Part shown: positions 37,449 through 45,547 of the stretch, in pieces | Position numbering within the stretch: the first letter of the stretch is position 1 | How the letters are laid out: the number at the start of each line of letters is the position of its first letter | Source: Syntrophus aciditrophicus SB | GTDB lineage: Bacteria > Desulfobacterota > Syntrophia > Syntrophales > Syntrophaceae | Direction: 5' to 3' | Assembly (NCBI RefSeq): GCF_000013405.1 | Contig: NC_007759.1 | Location: 1,365,001-1,429,000, forward strand | Length of the DNA: 64,000 nt | Translations under genes and position numbers: made by a program | Notes under the pieces: generated by a model | What the model was told of the DNA's origin: nothing | Database searches by the model: none | What the model saw: the letters and a program-made list of their open reading frames with translations, nothing else

Positions 37449-37955
37449 CTACAAATGCTGCGCTTCCTTTCGGCGGGATTTTCCAGTACTTGCTGAGGTG
37501 AGGTCTAAGTTCGTTTTTTTTAAAATCCGCTGCACAGTCATATGCGATATGGATGGAGCGATGTTCAGCTCGACAACCTTATCGGCAAGAAGTCTGACTG
37601 TCCATCGTTGGTGTCCCTCGGGAGCCTCTGAGCAAGCCAAGGCGATCAGCCTTGCTTCAAATGCACCGTCAAACAAGATTTCTCTTGGCGGTTTTTCCCG
37701 TGGTTTGCGCTCCATCGCAGATTCAAGGCCATCCGTTACAAACCGCTTTTTTAAATGTTCAATCGTGCGGCTTGTTATTCCAAGCGCCTTTGCAATGTCG
37801 GCAACATTCCATGCCGGCCCATCAATTCCGGCGTCACAAAGCAATAAAGCCCGGGCATGTATAACTCTTCTCGCGTGTGTTTTTCCACGTCGTGTTAATG
37901 CCTCCAATTCTTTACGATCATCCTGGGTCAATGTTACTCGATATCTTGGTGACAT
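37449..37955 (-). CDS. IS630 transposase, N-terminal HTH part (OrfA)
   Basis: I start at ATG 37955 with AAGGAGG upstream. The product has the IS630 helix-turn-helix region (WNVADIAKALGITSRTIEHL, then KKRFVTDGLES) and a second one near SHMTVQRILKK. It ends soon after a run of eight A (sense strand, about 37514-37521). Slipping back one base there continues as ELRPHLSKYWKIPPKGSAAF into OrfB, giving one full transposase. The normal IS630 protein has this sequence uninterrupted, so programmed -1 frameshifting is likely. Confidence 0.85.
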   Translation of the reverse strand: MSPRYRVTLTQDDRKELEALTRRGKTHARRVIHARALLLCDAGIDGPAWNVADIAKALGITSRTIEHLKKRFVTDGLESAMERKPREKPPREILFDGAFEARLIALACSEAPEGHQRWTVRLLADKVVELNIAPSISHMTVQRILKKTNLDLTSASTGKSRRKEAQHL

Positions 37956-38293
37956 GGCGACCTCCTTTATCATGGTGTCACCAGTGTATCACACTTTATA
38001 CAAAAGCGAACTATAATATGTTACGTGGTACTAGATACGTTCTTACATTCACTCGAAGCAATACATCTTTTCCTCTGTGGTCTGCTGTCTTTCATGTGCG
38101 CTGCCACGACAGCCTGTGAGGCTTATGCACGAGGGTACAGCGTTTTATTTGTTCGTAATGCTACAGCATCGATTCCAATTAGTGGTGTGTCTGCTGAAAT
38201 GATCCATAAAGTGGTTTGTGCGATTCAGGGATGAATGTTTTCCACGATCATGAGTACTGACGATGCTATACGGCTTCTGAGAGGTGAGACAAA

Positions 38294-39419
38294 GTGATCA
38301 AACAACATTATCGTGCTATCGCTTTCTACTCCGGCGGGGTCGATTCAACGATAGCCCCGCTCCTCGCTTTGGAAGATCTCGATCTGCGCCGGGAAGACAT
38401 GCTGTTACTTTATGTCGACCTGGGAGGGGCTGTTGACAGGGTGAACAGGGCTGAGCAGCGAGCGAAAATCCTCGGAATAGATTTTATCGCCATTGATGGC
38501 CGAGCTGACTTCGCCCGTGATTACTTGTCGCAGGCTATTTTATTGAATGGGTCGTACTGGGGATACCCATTGATCACCCCCCTATCCCGAGCATTCATGG
38601 TCGAGGCGGCTGCTTCGTTACTCACTTTTGGGAACGGCGAAACACGCTACCTGGTTAACCGCTGCACTCGATACCAGAATACGCGTTACCGGCTTGAGAA
38701 GCATTGTGCTAAGTATCCTCACTTTGCGGCGCTTGCTCCATTCATGCATCGCAGCATTAGTCGTCCGGAAAAGATCGAACTTCTTCGTCGAAATGGTATA
38801 GAACCCGGGCGTGGCGCTGAAATCGCTGAGGATGAGAACCTGTGGGGATGTGCTCTGGAAGGCGCGCCTCTGAACGACCTCAGCGATATCGAGATGAAGA
38901 AGGTGTTCCGAGTTACACAGGACATTTGGCCACCGTCACACACCTCCGATCGCTTTACGCTTCATTTTGCTGATGGATTGCCAATTGCCATTGATGGTAA
39001 GTTTATGCCGCTTAACGATATCATCGAACAGTGTGGGCAATTCGGTGCAAAGCATGGGGTAGGCAGGATTGTCATTTTCGAGGATACCGTTCCGGAACTT
39101 GGATACAAGCAGCGGGGTGTTTTTGAATCACCAGCCAGTACAATTCTTTATGCCGCTCATCGATTCATCGAGGATGCAGTCCACACACACTGATCGCATG
39201 CTCAAACGAGACATTGACCAGCAATGGGCGGAAATTGTTTATCGTGGAGAGTGGTTCGATGCAAATCGCCGCGAATTGTCAGCAGTTGGCCGCAGCTTCC
39301 AGTCCTGCGTATCTGGAGATGTGGAAATCGAGGTCTTTCTCGCGCATGTCCGGATCACGAATGCGGCTATTCCTCACTGTCAGCCCCTCGGTCCGCAATC
39401 TATAACAGGCGAAGATTAA
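38294..39419 (+). pseudogene. Argininosuccinate synthase-like gene with frameshift at CA repeat
   Basis: Residues 1-299 (38294-39193) carry the P-loop-like FYSGGVDSTIAPLLALEDLD and ArgG-like segments GCALEGAPLNDLSDIEMKK, LHFADGLPIAIDGKFMPLND, HGVGRIVIFEDTVPELGYKQ and GVFESPASTILYAAHRFIED. The stop comes just after CACACACAC (39182-39190). The following frame encodes the missing ArgG C-terminus (QQWAEIVYRGEWFDANRREL, then VSGDVEIEVFLAHVRITNAA) to the stop at 39419. Adding one CA unit restores a protein of about 375 residues. Housekeeping ArgG is about 400 residues and binds Asp and citrulline; this divergent copy may have had another amide-forming role. Confidence 0.8.
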
Positions 39420-40309
39420 CCGGCTAAAGAACGCCCGCAAACATCTGGAGGCGGCCTGAAGTCATAGTTTCGTTTAGACTCATTGAAGCAGGACTGGCTT
39501 CCTCCAAATTTTAGATGAAAACATTGATTCATGAGGAGTTGATTCATGAGAAGACAGACAGAACATGCCATAAAATTACAGGATATGTATGCCAAAGAAG
39601 ATGGAAGATTGAAGGGAAAAGATAGATGGGAGAAATTTCCTTTGTTCTGGTTTCATTTGTTTCTGTCTTACAAGTGTACAAGAAGATGTGTCTATTGTTA
39701 TGCATTTAATCAGGTGGGCGATGATAATGCAATGGAAATGGATGAACACATTTTTTCAAGATTATCGGAGTGGATACCTGAAGTATGGAAAGTCAATAAC
39801 GTTAAAGTCAATTCCATTATTTTCCTTGGGGGGAACCTCTGCTGAGAACGGATAGGATCAAGAAAGTTATGGATTCTGTATATGAAAATACGGATGGCAT
39901 GCAGGCATCTCTTTATACGAATGGAGATTTAATCGATTCCGTAAACTGGGAAAATCTGGAAGATATCCAATATATGATATCGAACATCACAGATATCTCG
40001 ATTGAAGAATTAGCGAAAAGGATGAAGATCATAAGTGAAAGATCCAATGTGATCGGTCAGACAATCGTCGCTACACTGGATGATTATAACCTGGCGAGGC
40101 TTCTCGATATCTCAAAATTCGGAGTAGAAAATGGATATCCTTTAAGATACCAGAGGGATATGTACCGGGGATTGGATATGGAATACGGAAAAATGCTCTT
40201 AAAGCAATATTGATGAGCGACAATTATAACTCCCGCCGTATTGCCTCACCTGAAAAGCTTACCCAAGAGGATCGTTGCCTCATTCCAAATCTTACCGAAC
40301 ATACTTTAT

Positions 40310-41542
40310 TCAATCATCTTCCTGACATTTTTCCCAGGTTACTCTGTCCTTTATGTTGTCAATCAAAAAGCGTATGCCCTGGTTATCGGAGGGATTGAGC
40401 CACAGCATCCGTTCAAAATTCCGTGCAGCCTCGATGAAACGACCCAGACGCCAGAGGCAGATCCCATACCCGTGCATGCAGCGAAGAAATGGCCGGTTAT
40501 CAATGAACCCCCAAGGGAGTAAGCCATTAAAATCAGGCCCCAGGGAGAGCTCACCGATGCGCAGGCCCACCTCGTAATGATGTATCGCCACGTTGGGAGT
40601 ACGGTCGAATACGAAGTTTCCCAGATGCGCGAGTGCATCCAGGCAACGTAGATCTTCCTGACAGAGTCCCATCAGGATCTTGAAGGCGGCCTCAGGGTCT
40701 CCGGTATTCTTGAGATCATTGGACCTGCAGATCGGGTCGTCGCCAAAGTCGTCGGGTTTCATACCCGGCAAGACCTGCTCCATTTCGAATGCCTGCCGCG
40801 CACCGTATGCGATGATTGGTTTTGCCCATTCCTCGATCGGCTCATCTTCTTCGCCCCAGTAATGCTCTTCCGGGGTCCATGTGCCGACGTTCTCAAGCTC
40901 AAGGGGGACAAGTCCCAGTGCCGCTACATTAAGCCGTTTCGAGTCGATTTTGCCGGCAAGATAGGTGTGGCCGGCAAAGTTCCACCTCTTTCCCTGTCTG
41001 ACCGTTATGATTTCTCCAGGAATCATGTCCCAGGTTCGACCTGTGCGGAAAGTCACGATGAGATCGCTCTTCAGGAGGCGGCACCGCGCTGACTGTTGCT
41101 TGACCGAGAGCACAACGAGCTCGACGGAATCTTCCTGGCCAAGACCGGCATCTTTCTCTCTGCGGCGAGGCTCCCGGTAGGAAGAGGCAGATTCAGGAGG
41201 AAACGGGTCGAGCCCCAGCCACTTCCGGTAGCAGGCCAGGTAACGGTAACCCTTCGATTGCCTGGGAAACACGACATCTGTCGCCGCCACAATATGCCTG
41301 GTGCCATCCATACGCCGACACGTCGCGGTTAAACCACGCCGCTCATTTCCGTCATAGTCAATTTCAAGCACTGCAACTGGCTCACCGATGACGATTCCAT
41401 CGCAAGGGAAGCTGATTTCGTCTTCCATGACCTGCCTGAATGCCCAGAGTTGTTCATCATCGCCGTAAGCATCAACGGTGATTTCCTCAATAAGTTCGTC
41501 CAGGGCTGCCAAGTCTTTACCGGAGTCATCTGCTTTTTTCAT
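40310..41542 (-). CDS. Passenger protein of unknown function inside the 3.1-kb element
   Basis: The 410-residue protein is acidic and soluble. The N-terminal third contains EISFPCDGIVIGEPVAVLEI and YRYLACYRKWLGLDPFPPE. The C-terminal third looks TPR-like (GYGICLWRLGRFIEAARNFE, then RMLWLNPSDNQG). It is encoded between the element's left end and the transposase, 58 bp beyond the latter's stop and in the same direction. It has no transposase motif. I recognise no catalytic site; possible roles include regulation of the element or a cargo function. Confidence 0.65.
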   Translation of the reverse strand: MKKADDSGKDLAALDELIEEITVDAYGDDEQLWAFRQVMEDEISFPCDGIVIGEPVAVLEIDYDGNERRGLTATCRRMDGTRHIVAATDVVFPRQSKGYRYLACYRKWLGLDPFPPESASSYREPRRREKDAGLGQEDSVELVVLSVKQQSARCRLLKSDLIVTFRTGRTWDMIPGEIITVRQGKRWNFAGHTYLAGKIDSKRLNVAALGLVPLELENVGTWTPEEHYWGEEDEPIEEWAKPIIAYGARQAFEMEQVLPGMKPDDFGDDPICRSNDLKNTGDPEAAFKILMGLCQEDLRCLDALAHLGNFVFDRTPNVAIHHYEVGLRIGELSLGPDFNGLLPWGFIDNRPFLRCMHGYGICLWRLGRFIEAARNFERMLWLNPSDNQGIRFLIDNIKDRVTWEKCQEDD

Positions 41543-41600
41543 TTGTCATCCTCCGCACCCTGTTTTTGCAACGTTTAAGCTGCTGGGGTAAGAATTACGA

Positions 41601-43211
41601 TCATTTTCCAGGAAGTTCATCAATTTGTATTTTTGCTCCAAGTGGTCGTGGTAGCCCTTCTTGAAGAAGTTGTCCCTCTTCAAGCCATCGATGATCAAAG
41701 GTAAGAATCGCCTTGGCTCGCCACTCTTGAATACGCCTTTGCAAGGTTCGCAGCTGGCCATCGGAGTATTGGTCAGGATAGAGTATCTGGAGTTCACGCA
41801 AGATTGATTTTGCCGTTCGTTCCGGATTTTTTTCTAGTCGTCCACAGATCTCAGCCCATACGGATTGAAAGGGATCCTTACGTGTACGCCAGGTATGAGG
41901 AGCTCGCACAGCTTTCGTTCGATGGTATTTGCACTTCTGCGGTTCAGGATTACTTGGCACCATATCAGAAATGCTATTTCTGTCATTCTGCGCGGAATGA
42001 TTCAACTCAATTCTGTTAAATTCTATCTCAGCAAGCCGAACTGTGCTATTTATCCCCGCAGGTGGTTCTCCCGTCTGCAATACAGTATGTTTCCAAAGTG
42101 CATCCTGCAGGATTCTCAGCTGACGAAGAAGTTCTACAGGATCAAGAGCCAAGTAGATCGTATTAAGGCTTTCGGTCGCCTCGGCACCCCGTGCCGCACA
42201 TAAGCGCTGGAAGGGGGTTTTTGCCGGGCAGTAGATTTTTTGTATTCTGGCTCCACTGCGGTGCTTTTCATGAAGCTTCATCGACGGCTGGAAAAAGTTA
42301 ACATAGAGCCGCACCGCCCGGTAGAGTTCCCTCAACTGGAGAAAGGCCCCTTCTCCTTCAAATCGATCATAGCCGACCAACTGCCTTACGACCACCCCGT
42401 TTTTCTGCTCCACATAACATTGGTCGTTCTTCTTATAGGCACGCCCTCTTGTAAATGTGATTTTCTCACGCTCACAGTAAGCCAAGAGTTCCGCATTGAT
42501 AAATTCACTGCCATTGTCTGTATCCAGACCAAGAAGCGGAAAGGGCAATATCTTACGGATGTAATCAAGGCTTTCAATGACAGCATGCCGACTGCGGAAC
42601 AAAAGAGGTAGGCATTCCACCCAGCCGGTAGCAATGTCAGTTAGCACAAGGGTGTTGAGATAAGCTCCTTCGGTGCTTTGTCCACAATGGGCCACAAGAT
42701 CGGCCTGAAAAAAACCTGGCTCCGTTTCGTTCCAATCCGAAAATGTACGAACCAAAATCTGTTTTTTGAGAAGAATGCCGGATTTTGTTGTACAGGCACC
42801 TTGGGGAGCTGACTTTCTAAAAGGACGTAAAACTCGGTCAATGGTTGCCGGATTTATGGAAAGTAATTGGCTTCTGACTTTCTCCGTAACCTCCAGATGT
42901 CCATGGCGCTCCATGGCAGGCACAAGTTCTTCAAGAAACGGTGCAAGCCGCTTGGAGCCAATGAAATTGGCCGCTCCCCATAAAATCTGCAGCGCTTCCT
43001 GCACTTCAGTGCCATAACTACGCTGTCTCTGTCTCTGAATAGAAACCACAGGCGCCACGGCCGGCATGGAAAGCAACCGGATTGCATATTTCCTGGCATA
43101 GCCACTTGAGGCAATAAACTCATTTAGAATAATTGATTTCTGTTCGCGGCTGGCTTCTCTGTAGCGGGAAACCACCTGAGAAAGCAACTCTCTTCTGGAT
43201 TGAAAACTCAT
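41601..43211 (-). CDS. Integrase-core (rve/DDE) transposase of the 3.1-kb element
   Basis: With ATG 43211 the product has about 536 residues; the frame stays open 16 codons further. An N-terminal HTH-like region (IILNEFIASSGYARKYAIRL) precedes a retroviral-type integrase core with Asp in GFFQADLVAHCG, Asp in LGLDTDNGSEFINAELL and Glu in YVEQKNGVVVRQLVGYDRFE. The C-terminal part has a basic region. All three catalytic residues are intact, so the element may still be active. Confidence 0.85.
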   Translation of the reverse strand: MSFQSRRELLSQVVSRYREASREQKSIILNEFIASSGYARKYAIRLLSMPAVAPVVSIQRQRQRSYGTEVQEALQILWGAANFIGSKRLAPFLEELVPAMERHGHLEVTEKVRSQLLSINPATIDRVLRPFRKSAPQGACTTKSGILLKKQILVRTFSDWNETEPGFFQADLVAHCGQSTEGAYLNTLVLTDIATGWVECLPLLFRSRHAVIESLDYIRKILPFPLLGLDTDNGSEFINAELLAYCEREKITFTRGRAYKKNDQCYVEQKNGVVVRQLVGYDRFEGEGAFLQLRELYRAVRLYVNFFQPSMKLHEKHRSGARIQKIYCPAKTPFQRLCAARGAEATESLNTIYLALDPVELLRQLRILQDALWKHTVLQTGEPPAGINSTVRLAEIEFNRIELNHSAQNDRNSISDMVPSNPEPQKCKYHRTKAVRAPHTWRTRKDPFQSVWAEICGRLEKNPERTAKSILRELQILYPDQYSDGQLRTLQRRIQEWRAKAILTFDHRWLEEGQLLQEGLPRPLGAKIQIDELPGK

Positions 43212-43884
43212 TCTCAGCCTCACGATACCCCCCCTTTTTGCTTTTTCATGAAACAGCATGGGGACATTATGGGTTACATTTCTCGTGAGGCAACTGCTCT
43301 ATGAAAGGAAGATTTCAGGTGAGGCAATGCGAACGGGAAAAATAGTTGACGTTCATCACAATATAATGAGTTATGCGATTTATTGGAAAATTATATTATC
43401 CGAGGATATGATGTTAGAACAACTTTCCTGTTGGATTTTTTGATTCCTGAATGGGATTTTGAGCCTTCTCCCTATCTTTGTGGAAAAAGACTTGCTACGG
43501 TGCATCCTGATGGAACAGTTGCCTCATGTATTCGAGAACATTCATTTAAATCGGGAACAATTTTTGACGCAGATCCTTTAAAAGCAATACAATGCGATCT
43601 ATATCATAATGATTTCGGAGAACCGGACATTCCAGAAGAGTGCAGACGGTGTGACGTCAGAACAGCTTGTCAGGGAGGATGTCCGCAAGATAAGTTATTG
43701 CTGACCGGTACGAGGGCAGGAAAATCTGTTTTATGTGAGATACACAGAGAAATTATTCCAAAGTTAAGATACTTAAACCATCTAAAAAAAATCAGGGTTC
43801 CTCGAGACCACAATTGAGCGCTTCAAGGACTATCTTTCCCGTGGCCCTTTCCCAACGAGGAACCCCGGCAGACGATCTGTGGGC

Positions 43885-44076
43885 TCACGAGCCATAAGGA
43901 TTACGTATTACTTTAACGTTGGAGACTTTAAAATTTGATTTTGCCGAGCTGCATGTCGGGCATGTCCAGTCGGCGGGAAGATTATCAAAAGCGGTACCTG
44001 TCGGGATATTGGACTTTGGGTCTCCTTTGTCAGGATCATAAATATGCTGGCAGACTGAACACCTGTATTTTTCCAT
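43885..44076 (-). CDS. Rubredoxin
   Basis: The product, MEKYRCSVCQHIYDPDKGDP onwards, is 63 residues with two CxxC pairs (CSVC and CPTC) that bind a single iron. ATG 44076 follows GAGAGGGGAAA; an upstream ATG adds ten atypical residues. Rubredoxins carry electrons to oxygen- or peroxide-reducing enzymes in anaerobes. A second, similar rubredoxin is encoded about 470 bp upstream, suggesting duplication. Confidence 0.93.
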   Translation of the reverse strand: MEKYRCSVCQHIYDPDKGDPKSNIPTGTAFDNLPADWTCPTCSSAKSNFKVSNVKVIRNPYGS

Positions 44077-44259
44077 TTTCCCCTCTCTTTCCGTGGCACC
44101 GGCCACTCTTTTAATAAAAAAAGTTTCAGGTCCTCATCGCTTGACTATTCCCGTTTCTTCTTCTGCCACATCGATGAAAACTTCGTTGGCGGTAATTTCG
44201 ATTTTACCAGCCTCCGGTATTCCATGAGTGCAGCCCAGTCAATCGGGTAATGTAATCAC

Positions 44260-44478
44260 TTATCCCTTCATCTCGGTTTCCGCCGCCTCACAGATTTCAT
44301 CAAGTGCTGATGCAACATCAGCTCCGGCGAGCGTGATGCCTTTTTTAAAAATGAAGCCAGGTTCTATTCTGATTATCTTTCCAGATTCACACTGTATATC
44401 TGAATTTTGAACGGCAACCCAGGAACCATCTTCTTGCTTCTTGAATTCTTTAATCGAAATTTTATTAATCTTTTCCAT
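44260..44478 (-). CDS. Small conserved-looking protein of unknown function
   Basis: With ATG 44478 (AAAGGAGAGACAAA upstream) the product has 72 residues. It contains MEKINKISIKEFKKQEDGSW and IIRIEPGFIFKKGITLAGAD, with one Cys. I recognise no family. It lies between the two rubredoxin genes on the same strand, and between 44107 and 44259 a further short frame (GKIEITANEVFIDVAEEETG) may be a remnant of another small gene. Confidence 0.55.
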   Translation of the reverse strand: MEKINKISIKEFKKQEDGSWVAVQNSDIQCESGKIIRIEPGFIFKKGITLAGADVASALDEICEAAETEMKG

Positions 44479-44545
44479 TTTGTCTCTCCTTTTCAAAATA
44501 TATTTAATAATTTAGTTATATTAAATAGTTATCGATCGCAGGAGC

Positions 44546-44740
44546 TTACTTGGATGCATAAGGGTTGCGTATTTCTTTGACTCTTGAGATTTTAAACTTG
44601 GATTTTGCCGCGCCACAAGACGGGCATGTCCAGTCGATAGGGAGATCTTCAAAGGCGGTGCCTGCCGGGATGTCGCCCCTGGTGTCTCCTTTGTCAGGAT
44701 CGTAGATATATTGGCAGATTGAACACCTGTATTTTTCCAT
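44546..44740 (-). CDS. Rubredoxin, second copy
   Basis: The 64-residue product, MEKYRCSICQYIYDPDKGDT onwards, has CSIC and CPSC iron-binding pairs and ends RNPYASK. It differs from the copy at 43885 at a limited number of positions and shares start, length and C-terminus, so the two are paralogues in tandem. It is the first gene of the - strand group. Confidence 0.93.
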   Translation of the reverse strand: MEKYRCSICQYIYDPDKGDTRGDIPAGTAFEDLPIDWTCPSCGAAKSKFKISRVKEIRNPYASK

Positions 44741-45539
44741 TTCCCCTCTATTTCCTTGATACCGGCCACTGTTGGTAATCTTAATTTTTTACATTGCATT
44801 TATTATATCATTTATGACATGTCAAGCAATTAGTAAAATTAAGTCATTTAGGGCATAAATATGATTAGATAATTGAGGAAAAGGCGAAGAATGGTCATTG
44901 CACCCCTTAAGGTTATGAATAACCATTCGAAAAATTGAAGGATAGTTGATGCCCGGTCCTTTTGGGGATACAAAAAGCTTGAAGATCAGCCTGAAATACG
45001 CAATTTGTCTTGTAAAAAATAGAGAGTGTAAAGGTTCTGATCTGCTGATGGCGAAGACCATGGCCTTTTCGAACACATGAACTTGAGATACTTAAAACAG
45101 GAACCATTTTGGCTGAGCTTAATCGAGTGATCAGCTAAGTGGCAGAAAACAGGACAGTGGCAGACCTGAGGATTGGTCTGGGTTACATTGGTGACAGCCT
45201 GGATAATTGAGCCACAGGAATTGCGGCCAACTTGAGTGATGCACACCACTCACGGCTGCATTTTTCCGCAATACACCAGTGACTCATTTGGGCGGAGCGA
45301 TTTTGACAGATTCTGCGCGGGGTATGCAGATTATCTCTGAAGGTGGCGGAACACCTGTACCTCGATTTTATCAGCGGTTTATGAACGTGAGCTGGCTATA
45401 GCGCCGCATCTTTATCGTAAATTGTTGCTTTATTCTCAATTACAACTTGCCTGTTCATTTTTATAAAGCTCATTTTTCTATCCCAAGAAGTCAGGATTTT
45501 TTCATTCGTAAAGACAATTATAATCAAATCAAGAGCAAT
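44741..45539. other. Gene-poor region with probable coding remnants
   Basis: About 800 bp with only short frames. On the - strand 45410-45540 can be read as IALDLIIIVFTNEKILTSWD to a stop, ending at the ISL3 insertion point, and looks like the tail of a small protein; its continuation beyond the IS is soon stopped. Other frames here (44822-45250) have high Cys/Ser and no pattern. I see no RNA gene or repeat. Confidence 0.4.
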
Positions 45540-45547
45540 CAACTTTT

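Larger units (their letters stand above)
36809..38031 (-). mobile_element. IS630-family insertion sequence
   Basis: The ends read GTACCACGTAACTTCTATAA on the left and, reverse-complemented, GTACCACGTAACATATTATA on the right, with 12 identical outer bases and partial identity beyond. The element is flanked on both sides by TA (36807-36808 and 38032-38033), the standard IS630/Tc1 target duplication. It is 1223 bp and carries two overlapping-phase transposase frames on the - strand. It sits inside the isochorismatase-like gene. Confidence 0.92.
36514..38234 (+). pseudogene. Isochorismatase-like cysteine hydrolase, split by IS630 and frameshifted
   Basis: Removing the IS630 element and one copy of the TA duplication joins GLGAFYDNDL directly to DTFLHSLEAIHLFLCGLLSF in frame. 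The family's catalytic triad is present: Asp in CVDLQEEHF, Lys in VVTKSGLGAFYD and Cys in SFMCAATTACEAYARGY. The end SAEMIHKVVCAIQG is also typical. The N-terminus is broken too: the frame with VDLQ has a stop at 36515 and no normal start after it, while ATG 36514 is in another frame. Removing one base near 36520-36535 would join them. The gene is dead as it stands. Family members hydrolyse isochorismate, nicotinamide or related amides. Confidence 0.82.
40211..43358 (-). mobile_element. 3.1-kb insertion element with rve transposase and passenger gene
   Basis: The ends begin TGATGAGCGACAATTATAAC (left) and TGATGAACGTCAACTATTTT (right, reverse-complemented). Both contain the shared block ATTGCCTCACCTGAAA at bases 30-45, so terminal repeats of about 46 bp are visible. 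CAATAT flanks both sides (40205-40210 and 43359-43364) as a 6-bp target duplication. Two - strand genes lie inside: a DDE integrase-type transposase and an unrelated 410-residue protein. I cannot assign it to a standard IS family. Confidence 0.88.
39546..43817 (+). pseudogene. Radical SAM/SPASM enzyme, frameshifted and split by a 3.1-kb element
   Basis: Three pieces form one gene. Bases 39546-39833 encode a start (GAGGAG upstream) and the radical SAM cluster motif CTRRCVYC. At a run of six G (39828-39833) one missing G breaks the frame; restoring it gives FLGGEPLLRTDRIKKVMD and continues to 40210. The element 40211-43358 then interrupts, and removal with one CAATAT copy joins GKMLLKQY to NELCDLLENYIIRGYDVRTT. 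The C-terminal piece has a SPASM-type cysteine set (ECRRCDVRTACQGGCP). Intact relatives mature peptides or proteins such as sulfatases or RiPPs. The reconstructed length is about 375-380 residues. Confidence 0.88.

Noticed and set aside
37114-38016. 300-residue + strand frame across the IS630
   Set aside because: Antisense to the transposase frames, which carry HTH and DDE residues.
39214-39405. Separate 63-residue protein after the ArgG-like gene
   Set aside because: The region is better explained as the frameshifted ArgG C-terminus in another frame.
44986-45249. 87-residue Cys/Ser-rich frame on the - strand
   Set aside because: No start signal, no family resemblance; probably decayed sequence.
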